Program-made: the position numbers and the translations under genes
Assembly: GCF_013149805.1 (NCBI RefSeq)
Contig: NZ_JABEZT010000001.1
Coordinates: 558,001-622,000, forward strand
Origin: Isoptericola chiayiensis
Lineage (GTDB): Bacteria; Actinomycetota; Actinomycetes; Actinomycetales; Cellulomonadaceae
Direction of reading: 5' to 3'
DNA length: 64,000 nucleotides
Shown here: in pieces, positions 1 through 8,784 of the stretch
How the letters are laid out: the number at the start of each line of letters is the position of its first letter
Position numbering within the stretch: position 1 is the first letter of the stretch
The notes under the pieces: generated by a model
Told to the model about the DNA's origin: nothing
Databases searched by the model: none
What the model saw: only the letters and a program-made list of their open reading frames with translations

Positions 1-686
1 GCGATCGGGCGCACCTGCTGCAGGGCGCCCGCCACCTGCAGGCGGGAGAGCTCGATGATCTCGTGCACCAGCGCCGAGAGCCGCGTCGCCTCGGACTGCA
101 TCCGTTCGGAGAACCGCCGCACGGCCACCGGGTCGTCCGCGGCGTCCTGGACGGTCTCGGCCAGCAGCGCCAGCGCGCCGACCGGCGTCTTCAGCTCGTG
201 GGACACGTTGACCACGAAGTCGCGGCGGATCGCCTCCACCCGGCGCGCCTCGGTGCGGTCCTCGGCGAGCACCAGCAGCTTGTCCATGCCCAGGGCCGCG
301 ACCCGCACCTGCAGCAGCACCGTGCCGGACCCCACCGGCCCGCGCGGCACCTCCAGCTCCTGCTCGCGGATGACGCCGTCACGGCGCACCTCGGCCACCA
401 TGTCGGTGATCGCGGGGTGCACCAGGGCGTCGTTGCGCACCACACCGAGGGCGTAGGCGGGCGGGGAGGCTCGGATCACCTCGTCGTCGTCGTCCAGCAC
501 CACCGCGGCCGAGCGCAGCACGGACAGCACCCGCACCAGGCCCTCGTCGAGCTCGGACGCACGGTTGTCGTCGGAGTCGTGCTGGGCCCGGTCGGACAGA
601 CGGAAGGCGAGGGTCGCCACGACGCCGACCACGACACCGAGCACGCCGGCGACGACGGCCGTGACCCCCGGGATGATTCCTTCCAC
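1..686 (-). CDS. senX3: Sensor histidine kinase SenX3/PhoR-like, C-terminus cut by window edge
   Basis: The reading frame is open from a GTG at 686 to the window edge, so about 228 N-terminal residues are visible. A single hydrophobic segment (about residues 6-27, rich in Val/Ala/Gly) precedes a PAS-like region (about 45-140). The H-box VNVSHELKTPVGALA follows at about residue 165, with the phospho-acceptor His. The ATPase domain is outside the window. The family is the kinase of phosphate-responsive two-component systems, whose response regulator (RegX3/PhoP) is expected just left of the window. It diverges from phoU and lies near gpmA and mshA, as senX3 does in mycobacteria (from memory). 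The start is inferred; a GTG just ahead of the membrane helix fits best. Confidence 0.9.
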   Translation of the reverse strand, partial: MEGIIPGVTAVVAGVLGVVVGVVATLAFRLSDRAQHDSDDNRASELDEGLVRVLSVLRSAAVVLDDDDEVIRASPPAYALGVVRNDALVHPAITDMVAEVRRDGVIREQELEVPRGPVGSGTVLLQVRVAALGMDKLLVLAEDRTEARRVEAIRRDFVVNVSHELKTPVGALALLAETVQDAADDPVAVRRFSERMQSEATRLSALVHEIIELSRLQVAGALQQVRPI

Positions 687-758
687 AGCCCCAGCCTAGG
701 TCGCACCGCAACGCTCGCTGTGCCACGGTGGCAACTGCTCGCGGACGTGTCGCCCACT

Positions 759-791
759 GTTCACCTGCGCACTCCGCGCCGTTCACCTGGC
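759..791 (+). promoter_or_regulatory. PHO-box-like 11-nt direct repeats
   Basis: Two copies of GTTCACCTG lie exactly 22 nt apart (759 and 781), separated by a weaker 11-nt unit. This is the spacing of the actinobacterial PhoP/RegX3 PHO box, where about 11-nt units with a GTTCACC core repeat in tandem. The site sits between the divergent histidine kinase and phoU, about 50 nt before the phoU ATG. Phosphate-responsive autoregulation of both genes is the natural inference; binding is untested. Confidence 0.65.
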
Positions 792-842
792 GGTCCGGGC
801 CGGCTGCGAGGCTGGCCCGGCACCAGAATCGAGAGGACAACC

Positions 843-1502
843 ATGCGAGAGATCTTCGAGTCCGAGCTGCGGCAGATCGGCGACAGCCTCGTCGAGATGA
901 GCCGACTCGTCGAGTCCGCGATCACCAGGGCGGGCACGGCGCTGCTCGACGGCGAGCACCAGCTCGCCCAGGACGTCATCGCCTCCGACCACGAGATCGA
1001 CCGGATCGAGAGCGAGCTGGACGAACGGTGCGTGCACGTGCTCGCCCAGCAGGCGCCCGTGGCCACCGACCTGCGGGTCGTCATCACCGCGCTGCGGATC
1101 AGCGCGTCGCTGGAGCGGATGGGCGACCTGGCCCGGCACGTCGCCGAGGTGGCCCGGGGCCGCTACCCGGCGCTGGCCGTCCCGCCGTCGGCCCGCGACA
1201 CGTTCGTGACGATGAACGACGCAGCGGCGCTCGTGGCCCGCCGGACCACCGAGCTGCTCAGCACCCGTGACGTGGCGCTGGCCGCGGAGATCGAGCGGGG
1301 CGACGACGAGCTGGACCACCTGCACCAGGCGACGTTCGCCGCGACGCTGGACCCGGAGTGGACCGGCACCGTCCAGGAGACGATCGACGTCACCCTGCTG
1401 GGCCGCTACTACGAGCGGTTCGGCGACCACGGCGTCGGCGTGGCCCGGCGCATCACGTTCCTCGTGACGGGGGACTTCGTCGGGGAGCGCTCCGAGGTCT
1501 GA
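843..1502 (+). CDS. phoU: Phosphate transport system regulator PhoU
   Basis: A 219-residue protein with two tandem three-helix PhoU repeats, beginning MREIFESELRQIGDSL. Family members damp signalling from the phosphate-sensing kinase and modulate the Pst transporter, probably through metal-bridged contacts. Conserved stretches include DLRVVITALRISASLERMGD in repeat one and LLGRYYERFGDHGVGVARR in repeat two, the expected E/DxxxD metal-type signatures. Length is normal for the family. The ATG is preceded by GAGAGGA. Divergence from the SenX3-like kinase across a PHO-box-like element supports the assignment. Confidence 0.95.
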   Translation: MREIFESELRQIGDSLVEMSRLVESAITRAGTALLDGEHQLAQDVIASDHEIDRIESELDERCVHVLAQQAPVATDLRVVITALRISASLERMGDLARHVAEVARGRYPALAVPPSARDTFVTMNDAAALVARRTTELLSTRDVALAAEIERGDDELDHLHQATFAATLDPEWTGTVQETIDVTLLGRYYERFGDHGVGVARRITFLVTGDFVGERSEV

Positions 1503-1519
1503 CCCGACCCGCGACACGT

Positions 1520-1557
1520 CGAAGGGCCCTTCCCGACCAGGCGGGAAGGGCCCTTCG
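1520..1557. terminator. Perfect hairpin between convergent phoU and gpmA
   Basis: A perfect 16-bp inverted repeat (arms 1520-1535 and 1542-1557) with a 6-nt loop lies between the stop codons of two convergent genes. No clear T-run is needed in such G+C-rich genomes. It can serve as a bidirectional terminator. Confidence 0.9.
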
Positions 1558-1574
1558 GCGATCTCGGGGCGGGA

Positions 1575-2315
1575 CTACTTGCCCTGGTTGGCCACGGCCG
1601 CGATGGCGTCCTTGGCGGCCTCCGGGTCGAGGTAGGTGCCGCCCGGGTTGGTGGGCTTCAGCGTCTCCTCATCCAGCTCGTAGACGAGCGGGATGCCGGT
1701 GGGGATGTTGAGCCCGGCGATGGTCTCGTCGTCGACGCCGTCGAGGTGCTTGACGAGCGCCCGCAGCGAGTTGCCGTGCGCGGCCACGAGGACGGTCCTG
1801 CCCGCCTTCAGGTCCGGGACGATCTCCGACTCCCAGTACGGCAGCGCCCGGTCGAGCACCTGCTTGAGGGCCTCGGAGCGCGGGATCGGCTCGCCGGCGT
1901 AGCGCGGGTCGGCGTCCTGGGAGTACTCGGAGCCGAGCTCGATCTCCGGCGGCGGCACGTCGTAGGAACGACGCCAGAGCATGAACTGCTCCTCGCCGTA
2001 CTGGTCGCGCACCTGCTTCTTGTCCTTGCCCTGCAGGTCGCCGTAGTGACGCTCGTTGAGGCGCCAGCTGCGCTTGACCGGGATCCAGTGCAGGTCGGCC
2101 GCGTCGAGGGCGAGGTTCGCCGTCGTGATGGCACGCCGCAGCAGCGACGTGTGCAGGACGTCGGGCGACACGCCGGCCTCGGTCAGGAGGGCGCCACCGC
2201 GCTTGGCCTCCTCGGTGCCCTTCTCGGACAGCGGGACGTCGACCCAGCCGGTGAAGAGGTTCTTCGCGTTCCACTCGCTCTCGCCGTGGCGGAGCAGCAC
2301 GAGGGTGTAGGTCAT
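1575..2315 (-). CDS. gpmA: 2,3-bisphosphoglycerate-dependent phosphoglycerate mutase
   Basis: A 246-residue cytosolic glycolytic enzyme interconverting 3- and 2-phosphoglycerate. The N-terminus [20 protein letters not shown] carries the phosphohistidine RHG motif, and [17 protein letters not shown] carries the second catalytic His. The [14 protein letters not shown] segment is typical of dPGM. The ATG chosen ([11 protein letters not shown]) matches the family start; in-frame codons further upstream would add an unrelated tail. In M. tuberculosis the orthologue gpm1 also lies beside senX3 (from memory), consistent with this neighbourhood. Confidence 0.96.
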   Translation of the reverse strand: MTYTLVLLRHGESEWNAKNLFTGWVDVPLSEKGTEEAKRGGALLTEAGVSPDVLHTSLLRRAITTANLALDAADLHWIPVKRSWRLNERHYGDLQGKDKKQVRDQYGEEQFMLWRRSYDVPPPEIELGSEYSQDADPRYAGEPIPRSEALKQVLDRALPYWESEIVPDLKAGRTVLVAAHGNSLRALVKHLDGVDDETIAGLNIPTGIPLVYELDEETLKPTNPGGTYLDPEAAKDAIAAVANQGK

Positions 2316-2410
2316 GTCCCCATCCTGCCCTGCCGGGCACGGTCGGCGCACGCAGGGTCGGATGCCGGACGCCCGATGTTCATCCGTGAGCGCCCGGCAC
2401 CCTGCGGGGC

Positions 2411-2845
2411 TCAGGCGCGTTCGAGCACGAAGACCGGGATCTCGCGGTCGGTCTTCTTCTGGTACTCGGCGTAGTCGGGCCAGGCCGCCACGGCCCGCTC
2501 CCACCAGGCGGCCTTCTCGTCGCCGGTGACCTCACGTGCCACGTAGGCGTGCTTGTCCGGTCCGTCCTGCAGCTCGACCTGCGGGTGCGCCACGATGTTG
2601 TGGTACCAGACGGGATGCGTCGGCGCGCCGCCCATCGAGGCGACGACGGCGTAGGCGCCGTCGTGCTCGACCCGCATCAGCGGGATCTTGCGCACCTTGC
2701 CGGACCTGGCGCCGACGGTCGTCAGGATGATGACGGGCTTGCCGCGCATCGTGTTGCCCTCGGCGCCGGCCGAGGCCTCGAAGGTCTCGACCTGGTTCGC
2801 CACGAACTCGGACGGGCTGGGGACGTACTCTCCGGTGATCGCCAT
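2411..2845 (-). CDS. Deazaflavin (F420)-dependent nitroreductase-family protein
   Basis: A 144-residue split-barrel protein of the Ddn/nitroreductase family that uses reduced coenzyme F420. Recognisable motifs are [20 protein letters not shown], the GA(R/K)SGKxRxxPL stretch that binds the F420 phosphate, and [16 protein letters not shown] near the middle. The physiological substrate cannot be read from sequence; relatives reduce quinones or nitro compounds at the membrane. The ATG giving [15 protein letters not shown] fits the family start. F420 synthesis genes cofD and cofC occur at 38-40 kb. It is a single gene between the gpmA region and a 20-bp repeat cluster. Confidence 0.88.
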   Translation of the reverse strand: MAITGEYVPSPSEFVANQVETFEASAGAEGNTMRGKPVIILTTVGARSGKVRKIPLMRVEHDGAYAVVASMGGAPTHPVWYHNIVAHPQVELQDGPDKHAYVAREVTGDEKAAWWERAVAAWPDYAEYQKKTDREIPVFVLERA

Positions 2846-2922
2846 GTCGGCGGCAACGTCGCTGCCCGACGGCGGCATTCCCGCGGCTGCCCGACGGCGG
2901 TACGCGCCGTCGCGGGGTTCCG

Positions 2923-3000
2923 GCCTACCTCACGGGGTTCCGGCCTACCTCACGGGGTTCTGGCCTACCTCACGGGGTTCCGGCCTACCTCGCGGAGCCT
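2923..3000. repeat. 20-bp tandem repeat, cluster 1 (4 units)
   Basis: GCCTACCT occurs at 2923, 2943, 2963 and 2983, an exact 20-bp period with unit GCCTACCTCACGGGGTTCCG. The last unit reads CCTACCTCGCGG and, on the minus strand, provides the TAG stop of mshA (2985-2987). The same core recurs at 5458, 11959 and 44741. Confidence 0.95.
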
Positions 3001-4352
3001 TCGGACCCGTCGGCCCCGTCGGTGCCTGAGGAACCCTCGCCCCCACCGTCCGCGCCACGGGTCTGGCGGGTCTTCGCGGCCTGGGCGTACACGTCCAGCA
3101 TCGCCGCGGCCGCCCGGTCCCAGGAGAAGCGCTCGCTCGCGCGCCGGGCTCCCGCCGCCAACCGGTCCCGACGCGCCGGGTCGGCGAGCAGGTCGCCGAG
3201 CACCTCGGCCCACGTGGCCGGCTCGTGATCCATGACCAGCACCCCGGAGACGTCGTCGACCACCACGGTGCACAGCCCGCCGACGGCGGCCGCCACCACC
3301 GGCGTCCCGCAGGCCTGCGCCTCCGCGGCCACCAGGCCGAACGACTCGCTGTGCGACGGCACCGCGACCGCGTCCACGGCCCGGTACCAGTCCGCGAGCT
3401 CCGCCCGTGAGACCGGCGGGCGGACCACCAGGTGCTCGGTGACACCCTCCTGGTGGGCGAGCGCCTCCAGCTCGCGCACCGCCGTCGGGCGCCCGCTGGC
3501 CCCGCCCAGCACCACCAGCGTCGGCACGTCCGCGTCGTCGCCGGCAGTCCGCGCGCGGTCGGCCAGCACGCCCAGCGCCCGCACCAGCACGTCCGGGCCC
3601 TTGAGCAGCTGCACCCGCCCGGCGAACAGCACCACGGGGCGGTCGACCGGCAGCCCCAGCCGCTCGCGCAACGCCTGCCGGGCCTGCGCCGTCGTCTCCC
3701 CTGCCGCGGGCTCCAGGGGCGCGAACGCCGCCAGGTCCACCCCCGGCGCGACGACGTGCACCCGGTCCGGGTCCGCGCCGCAGAACCGCACCAGGTCGTC
3801 CGCCTCCTCGCGGGTCGAGGCCACCAGGGCGTCGGACTCGGCGACCACCTGCTCCTCGCCGATGATCCGCCCGTGCGGCTCCGGGGTGTCCCCCGGAGCC
3901 AGGGCGGCGTTCTTCACCTGCGCCATGGTGTGCATGGTGTGCACCAGCGGCACGTCCCACCGTTCCGCCGCCAGCCAGCCGACCTCCCCGGACAGCCAGT
4001 AGTGCGAGTGCACGACGTCGTACCAGCCGGCCGGGCGGTGCGCCTCGGCCCGCAGCACCCCCGCGGTGAACGCGCACAGCTGCCCGGGCAGGTCGTTCTT
4101 GTCCAGCCCCTCGAACGGGCCGGCGGGCACGTGCACGACACGGATGCCCGGCTCGGCGTCGGCGACCTTGGGCTGCGCCGACGAGGTGGCCCGCGTGTAG
4201 ATCTCCACCTCCGCGCCCCGACGCGCCAGCGCCCGCGACAGCTCCAGGACGTAGACGTTCATACCGCCCGCGTCGCCCGTGCCCGGCTGGTCCAGCGGCG
4301 AGGTGTGCACCGACAGCATCGCCACCCGCGGTGCGGGACGGTCCTCGCTCAC
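2985..4352 (-). CDS. mshA: D-inositol-3-phosphate glycosyltransferase (mycothiol synthesis)
   Basis: A 455-residue GT-B glycosyltransferase that transfers GlcNAc from UDP-GlcNAc to 1L-inositol 3-phosphate, the committed step of mycothiol synthesis. Diagnostic segments are [20 protein letters not shown] at the N-terminus (acceptor loop), [14 protein letters not shown] in the N-domain, [14 protein letters not shown], and the C-domain donor motif [19 protein letters not shown]. The GTG start overlaps the lactonase stop as GTGA, indicating translational coupling; a further upstream GTG (4370) is possible. The C-terminus ends in a low-complexity [19 protein letters not shown] tail, and its TAG stop lies inside a 20-bp repeat unit. 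Confidence 0.93.
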   Translation of the reverse strand: MSEDRPAPRVAMLSVHTSPLDQPGTGDAGGMNVYVLELSRALARRGAEVEIYTRATSSAQPKVADAEPGIRVVHVPAGPFEGLDKNDLPGQLCAFTAGVLRAEAHRPAGWYDVVHSHYWLSGEVGWLAAERWDVPLVHTMHTMAQVKNAALAPGDTPEPHGRIIGEEQVVAESDALVASTREEADDLVRFCGADPDRVHVVAPGVDLAAFAPLEPAAGETTAQARQALRERLGLPVDRPVVLFAGRVQLLKGPDVLVRALGVLADRARTAGDDADVPTLVVLGGASGRPTAVRELEALAHQEGVTEHLVVRPPVSRAELADWYRAVDAVAVPSHSESFGLVAAEAQACGTPVVAAAVGGLCTVVVDDVSGVLVMDHEPATWAEVLGDLLADPARRDRLAAGARRASERFSWDRAAAAMLDVYAQAAKTRQTRGADGGGEGSSGTDGADGSEGSAR

Positions 4353-5416
4353 GAGGCCACCAGCACGCACGCGGGCGGTGTCGCCCAGGCCGCACGGTCG
4401 AGCACCGTGCCCGTCCCGTCGTCGTCCAGGTGGACCGTGACGAGCTCGGCGGAACCCTGCAGGGCGACCACGACCAGCTCGCCGTCCGGCGAACCCGCCA
4501 CGACCTCGTGGTGCCGCGGCCAGGCGCCCTCGCCCAGGGGGACGTCACCGACGTGCTTCAGGTGCGGACCGTCGTCGGACACCTCGTGCACCGCCAGCAC
4601 GTCCGGGCCGCGCACGCCCACGTGCACACGCCGCCCGTCCTCGCTCAGCGTGACGTGGCCGGGGAACGCCTCCCCCACGGCCGCGCCCGGCGAGACGGGC
4701 GCGCTGCCCGCGTGCTCCCAGCCGTCGCCGCCGGGCACCAGGACGTGCAGCCGCGCATCCAGCTCGCCCGCGACGACCAGCGCGCCGCCGGGCAGCACCA
4801 CCAGGTGCCGCGGACCGGTGCCGGCGGGCAGCCGCGCGGCCACCTCCCCGTCGCTCGTGGCGGCGTCCGACGCCGGTGGGTCCAGCGGGTAGCGTCGCAC
4901 CACGTCCGCACCCAGGTCGGTCACCAGCACGTGGTCGTCCACCACCGTCACCTGATGCGCGTGCGGGCCCTCCTGGCGGTCGGTCACCGGACCGGAGCCG
5001 CCGCCGGCGTAGAGCGCGCGATGCTCCGCCTCCGGGGTGCCGTCGTCGGACACCGCCACGACCGACGCGACACCGTCCCCGTAGTTCGTCACCCACACAG
5101 CGCGGACGGACGCGGCGACGTGGCAGGGGTCGTCGCCGCCCGAGGAGAGGGTCGACGACGGCTCGATCGTCCCGCCGTCGTGCACCCGCAGCGCGGTCAG
5201 CGCCCCGCCGGGGGTCTCCGCGACGGCGTACAGGACGGGGGCGTGGGGATGGCGCGCCAGGAAGGACGGGGAGGTCAGCTCGGCGGCCAGGGCGGGAGCG
5301 CCGAATGTGCCGCTGACCGGATCGACGGTGACCCGCCAGACGCCCTCTCCGGTTCCGGGTGCCGACCCGGCCGCCGGATAGGTGCCGATCCACAGGGGCA
5401 CGGGCTGCTCAGTCAT
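4349..5416 (-). CDS. Lactonase-family seven-bladed beta-propeller protein
   Basis: A 355-residue soluble protein resembling the YbhE-type 6-phosphogluconolactonase family (Lactonase, PF10282). It begins [10 protein letters not shown] and shows repeated blade signatures such as [36 protein letters not shown] and [13 protein letters not shown]. The PHAHQ and DLGAD stretches match conserved central-cavity residues of the family. Hydrolysis of 6-phosphogluconolactone is possible, but many members have unknown substrates. It is co-transcribed and coupled (GTGA overlap) with mshA downstream. Confidence 0.82.
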   Translation of the reverse strand: MTEQPVPLWIGTYPAAGSAPGTGEGVWRVTVDPVSGTFGAPALAAELTSPSFLARHPHAPVLYAVAETPGGALTALRVHDGGTIEPSSTLSSGGDDPCHVAASVRAVWVTNYGDGVASVVAVSDDGTPEAEHRALYAGGGSGPVTDRQEGPHAHQVTVVDDHVLVTDLGADVVRRYPLDPPASDAATSDGEVAARLPAGTGPRHLVVLPGGALVVAGELDARLHVLVPGGDGWEHAGSAPVSPGAAVGEAFPGHVTLSEDGRRVHVGVRGPDVLAVHEVSDDGPHLKHVGDVPLGEGAWPRHHEVVAGSPDGELVVVALQGSAELVTVHLDDDGTGTVLDRAAWATPPACVLVAS

Positions 5417-5457
5417 GGGTCCAGGGTAGGCGGCGCCGGGTGCGGCGACGGCCGGTC

Positions 5458-5515
5458 GCCTACCTCGCGAGAATGTCGCCTACCTCGCGGAAGAGTTGCC
5501 TACATCGCGGGAAGG
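5458..5515. repeat. 20-bp tandem repeat, cluster 2 (3 units)
   Basis: The core GCCTACNTCGCG occurs at 5458, 5478 and 5498, an exact 20-bp period. In gene direction it lies after the lsr2 terminator and before the lactonase start. Units differ in the variable half (GAGAATGTC, GAAGAGTT, GGAAGG). Confidence 0.93.
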
Positions 5516-5537
5516 GTGGCGGTGGCCGGACAGCACC

Positions 5538-5570
5538 GCGCCCCGGCCGGGGCTGATCCGACCGGGGCGC
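5538..5570 (-). terminator. Terminator hairpin of lsr2
   Basis: A 9-bp perfect inverted repeat (GCGCCCCGG at 5538-5546 with its complement at 5562-5570) lies 20-50 nt after the lsr2 stop. Confidence 0.8.
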
Positions 5571-5590
5571 AGGCTGCTTCGCAGGACCGC

Positions 5591-5926
5591 TCAGTGCGCG
5601 GCCTCGAACGCCTCCAGGACACGGCCCGGGATACGACCACGGTCGTTGACCGTGTACCCGTTCTCGCGGGCCCACTCACGGATCTTCTGCAGCTGCTCAC
5701 GATCCGTGCGCCCGCGGCGTGCACCGCCGGTCGCACGCGGCGCCGACCGGCCGGCCGACTTGCGGGCGTGCCCGATCCACGTCGAGAGCGCCTCGCGCAG
5801 CTCGGTGGCGTGCGCCTCCGTGAGGTCGATCTCGTAGGAGACGCCGTCGAGACCGAAAGTGACCGTCTCGTCACCGTCGCTGCCGTCGATGTCGTCGATC
5901 AGCACGACCTTGGTCTTCTGAACCAC
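5591..5926 (-). CDS. lsr2: Nucleoid-associated histone-like protein Lsr2
   Basis: A 111-residue xenogeneic silencer. The N-terminal dimerisation domain begins QKTKVVLIDDIDGS, where the family has AQKVTVTLVDDLDGS, and continues FGLDGVSYEIDLT. The C-terminal AT-hook-like domain ends IREWARENGYTVNDRGRIPG, containing the RGR motif that inserts in the DNA minor groove. The GTG at 5926 matches the family start and has AAAGGTGG just upstream; an earlier in-frame start would add 23 atypical residues. Lsr2 binds A+T-rich DNA, which is scarce here. It lies next to lysS as in other actinobacteria. Confidence 0.97.
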   Translation of the reverse strand: MVQKTKVVLIDDIDGSDGDETVTFGLDGVSYEIDLTEAHATELREALSTWIGHARKSAGRSAPRATGGARRGRTDREQLQKIREWARENGYTVNDRGRIPGRVLEAFEAAH

Positions 5927-5963
5927 GCTGCCACCTTTCTGAGATTCCACATTCACCGTCGAA

Positions 5964-5995
5964 ACGAGCATGCTCGTACCACAATGAAATGTCAA
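5964..5995 (-). promoter_or_regulatory. lsr2 promoter with palindrome over the -10
   Basis: On the minus strand a consensus TTGACA (5990-5995) is followed after 17 nt by CATGCT (5967-5972). The -10 sits inside the perfect 14-bp palindrome ACGAGCATGCTCGT (5964-5977). The palindrome could be a repressor operator; which protein binds is unknown. Confidence 0.65.
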
Positions 5996-6027
5996 CTCAG
6001 TTGTTCGGTCGCGTCACGAAGAATTCC

Positions 6028-6198
6028 TCAGTCGGACCGGGACCCATTGACCCGGTCACGCGCCTGCGCCTCGTGCAGCTCGGTGGCGGCACGCTCGTTG
6101 CGATCGGCCCGGATGATCTTGCGCATCGCGAACCAGAAGAGCAGACCCACACCGATCGACGGGACGAGTCCCGCGATCACCGCCCAGAAAGTGTCCAT
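6028..6198 (-). CDS. Small single-pass membrane protein, unknown function
   Basis: A 56-residue protein with one N-terminal transmembrane helix (TFWAVIAGLVPSIGVGLLFW) followed by a positively charged and amphipathic tail (AMRKIIRADRNERAATELHE). It lies 10 nt after the lysS stop, and its GAGGAG ribosome site overlaps that stop region, so it is translated from the lysS transcript. Similar tiny membrane proteins between lysS and lsr2 occur in related actinobacteria (from memory). Function is unknown. Confidence 0.8.
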   Translation of the reverse strand: MDTFWAVIAGLVPSIGVGLLFWFAMRKIIRADRNERAATELHEAQARDRVNGSRSD

Positions 6199-6208
6199 CT
6201 CACGCTCC

Positions 6209-7735
6209 TCAGTGGGACGGCTTGACGAGCGGGAACAGAATCGTCTCGCGGATTCCCGCTCCGGTGAGCGCCATCAGCAACCGGTCGAGCCCCATTCCCA
6301 TGCCACCGGCCGGTGGCATGGCGAACTCCATGGCCGTCAGGAAGTCCTCGTCGAGCGCCATCGCCTCGTCGTCGCCGGCCGCGGCGAGCCGCGCCTGCTC
6401 GGCGAAGCGCTCGCGCTGGACCACCGGGTCGACCAGCTCCGAGTAGGCGGTGGCGAGCTCGAAACCGCGCACGTACAGGTCCCACTTCTCCACGATGCCC
6501 GGGGTGGTGCGGTGCTCGCGGGTCAGCGGCGAGGTCTCGACCGGGAAGTCGCGCACGAACGTCGGCGCGTACAGGCCGTCGCCGACGTGGTGCTCCCACA
6601 GCTCCTCGACGAGCTTGCCGTGATTGACCTTCTTCGGGTCGAACGAGATCTCCGCCTTCTCGGCGAGCACGACGAGATGATCGACACTCGTCTCCGGCGT
6701 GATCTGCTCCCCCAGGGCGTCCGAGAGCGACCCGTACATCGTGATGTCGGCCCATTCCCCGCCGAGGTCGTACTCCTCGCCGTCGGCCAGGGTGACGGTC
6801 GTGGTGCCGAATGCGTCCAGCGCGGCCTTCTGCACCAGATCCTTCGTCAGCTCCGCCATCGTGTCGTAATCACCGTAGGCCTCATAGGCCTCCAGCATCG
6901 CGAACTCCGGGGAGTGCGACGAGTCGGCACCTTCGTTGCGGAAGTTGCGGTTGATCTCGAAGACGCGTTCCACACCGCCCACGACGGCCTTCTTCAGGAA
7001 CAGCTCCGGCGCGATCCGCAGGAACAGATCCATGTCGTAGGCATTCATGTGCGTCGAGAACGGACGTGCCGAAGCCCCCGACGCGACCGCCTGCAGCATC
7101 GGCGTCTCCACCTCGACGAAGTCGCGGCGGTGGAAGTTCTCCCGCAGCGAGCGCACGACGGCGGCACGACGGCGGACCATGTCGCGCGCGGCCGGGCGGG
7201 CGATCAGGTCCACGTACCGCTGCCGGACCCGCGCCTCCTCCGACAGGTCCTTGTGCAGCACGGGCAGCGGACGCAGCGCCTTCGAGGCGAGCTGCCACTC
7301 CTCGGCGAAGATGCTCAGCTCGCCGCGGCGCGAGACACCCACGCGACCCCGGACGAACACGTGGTCCCCGAGGTCCACGTCCGCCTTGAAGGCCGCCAGG
7401 GCGTCCTCCCCCACGACCTTCTGGCTCAGCATCGCCTGGAGACGGTTGCCCTCACCGTCCTGCAGCGCCACGAAGCAGAGCTTGCCCGTGTTGCGCAGGA
7501 ACACCACCCGGCCGGCGACGCCCACGACGTCGTCGGTCTCCTCGCCGGTGCCCAGGTGCTCGTACTGCTCGCGCACCGCCGCGATCGTGCTGGTGATCGG
7601 CACCCCGACCGGGTAGGCCTCACCACCCGCGGCGACGATGCGGTCACGCTTCTCCCGGCGGACACGCAGCTGCTCGGGCAGGTCGTCGGAGGGGACGTCG
7701 GGCACGGCGGAGTCGGCGTTCTCGGGAGATGTCAC
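6209..7735 (-). CDS. lysS: Lysyl-tRNA synthetase, class II
   Basis: A 508-residue class IIb synthetase. An N-terminal OB-fold anticodon-binding domain (about 60-170) leads into the catalytic core. Motif 2 is seen as [20 protein letters not shown], and motif 3 as [19 protein letters not shown] near the C-terminus. The segment [18 protein letters not shown] is typical of LysRS. It starts with GTG directly after TAGAAT with a 6-nt gap, so the mRNA is probably leaderless. It heads a short operon with the small membrane protein. Confidence 0.97.
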   Translation of the reverse strand: MTSPENADSAVPDVPSDDLPEQLRVRREKRDRIVAAGGEAYPVGVPITSTIAAVREQYEHLGTGEETDDVVGVAGRVVFLRNTGKLCFVALQDGEGNRLQAMLSQKVVGEDALAAFKADVDLGDHVFVRGRVGVSRRGELSIFAEEWQLASKALRPLPVLHKDLSEEARVRQRYVDLIARPAARDMVRRRAAVVRSLRENFHRRDFVEVETPMLQAVASGASARPFSTHMNAYDMDLFLRIAPELFLKKAVVGGVERVFEINRNFRNEGADSSHSPEFAMLEAYEAYGDYDTMAELTKDLVQKAALDAFGTTTVTLADGEEYDLGGEWADITMYGSLSDALGEQITPETSVDHLVVLAEKAEISFDPKKVNHGKLVEELWEHHVGDGLYAPTFVRDFPVETSPLTREHRTTPGIVEKWDLYVRGFELATAYSELVDPVVQRERFAEQARLAAAGDDEAMALDEDFLTAMEFAMPPAGGMGMGLDRLLMALTGAGIRETILFPLVKPSH

Positions 7736-7741
7736 CCGTCG

Positions 7742-7751
7742 ATTCTACGAT
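7742..7751. promoter_or_regulatory. Overlapping divergent -10 elements of lysS and nadC
   Basis: Minus strand TAGAAT (7742-7747) lies 6 nt before the lysS GTG. Plus strand TACGAT (7746-7751) faces nadC. The two hexamers overlap by two bases, so the promoters cannot easily be occupied together. Confidence 0.5.
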
Positions 7752-7794
7752 CCGGCCGGCGGCCCCCCGACCCGCCCCCGGTACCGTGACGCCC

Positions 7795-8733
7795 GTGAGC
7801 ACGCCCCCACCCGACCTGCCCGTCCACGCGTCCCCCTCCGCCGTCGAACCCCCGCTCGACGACGGCTGGATCGCCCGCACCGTGCAGACCGCCCTCGACG
7901 AGGACCTCGGCCCCGCACCCGGCCGCGACGTGACCACACAGGCCACCGTGCCGCCGTCGGACACCCGCACCGCCCACCTCGTCGCCCGCGCGGCAGGGAC
8001 CGTCGCCGGACTCGTCGTGGTCGCCGAGACCCTGCGCCAGACGGCGACCCGCCTCGCCCTGCCCGCGCCCGAGGTGACGTTCCACACCCAGGACGGGTCC
8101 GCCGTCGTCCCGGGACAGGTGCTGGCCTCCCTCACCGGCCGCACGCAGGTGCTGCTCGTCGCCGAACGCACCCTGCTCAACCTGGCCTCCCGCGCCTCCG
8201 GCGTCGCCACCGCCACCGCCGCGTTCACCCGCGAGCTCGCCGGCACCGGCGCACAGGTCCTCGACACCCGCAAGACCACGCCCGGCCTGCGCGCGCTCGA
8301 CAAGTACGCCGTGCGCGCCGGCGGCGGCACCAACAAGCGCATGGGCCTGCACGACGTCGCCATGGTCAAGGACAACCACGTCGTCGCCGCCGGCGGCGTC
8401 GCCCCCGCGATCCACGCCATCCGCGCGGCCTTCCCCGACGTGCTCGTCCAGGTCGAGGCCGACACCACCGCCCAGGCCATGGAGGCCCTCGACGCCGGCG
8501 CGGACTTCCTGCTGCTCGACAACATGCCCACCGACGTCCTCGCCGCGACCGTCGCCGCCGTCCGCGAGCGCCAGGGCCGCGACGGGGTCCCGGCGCACGT
8601 GGAGCTCGAGGCCACCGGCACCCTCACGCTCGACCGGGCGCGGGAGGTCGCGCTGACCGGCGTCGACCACCTGTCCGTCGGGGCGCTGACGCACTCGGCG
8701 CCGATCCTCGACCTCGCGCTCGACCTGCGCTGA
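7795..8733 (+). CDS. nadC: Nicotinate-nucleotide pyrophosphorylase (quinolinate PRTase)
   Basis: A 312-residue enzyme that converts quinolinate and PRPP to nicotinate mononucleotide in de novo NAD synthesis. Hallmarks are VLDTRKTTPGLRALDKYAV, GGGTNKRMGLHDVAMVKDNH and the C-terminal barrel motifs EADTTAQAMEALDAGADF and VDHLSVGALTHSAP. The GTG at 7795 (VSTPPPDLPV) is preferred over an ATG at 7729, which would overlap the divergent lysS start. nadB lies 3.3 kb away in the opposite orientation; nadA is not in the window. Confidence 0.95.
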   Translation: MSTPPPDLPVHASPSAVEPPLDDGWIARTVQTALDEDLGPAPGRDVTTQATVPPSDTRTAHLVARAAGTVAGLVVVAETLRQTATRLALPAPEVTFHTQDGSAVVPGQVLASLTGRTQVLLVAERTLLNLASRASGVATATAAFTRELAGTGAQVLDTRKTTPGLRALDKYAVRAGGGTNKRMGLHDVAMVKDNHVVAAGGVAPAIHAIRAAFPDVLVQVEADTTAQAMEALDAGADFLLLDNMPTDVLAATVAAVRERQGRDGVPAHVELEATGTLTLDRAREVALTGVDHLSVGALTHSAPILDLALDLR

Positions 8734-8738
8734 GCCGC

Positions 8739-8768
8739 GTCGCGCGCGTCGGGTCCGGCGCGCGCGAC
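8739..8768. terminator. Bidirectional hairpin between nadC and ABC permease
   Basis: A perfect 10-bp inverted repeat (GTCGCGCGCG, arms 8739-8748 and 8759-8768) with a 10-nt loop lies between convergent stop codons. Confidence 0.85.
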
Positions 8769-8784
8769 GACAGCGGGGCAGGCG

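Noticed and set aside
4331-7789. Very long plus-strand reading frame (about 1150 codons) and similar long frames opposite real genes
   Set aside because: It runs antisense through mshA-lactonase-lsr2-lysS. Such frames are expected in very G+C-rich DNA, and the translation is His/Arg-rich with no family signature.
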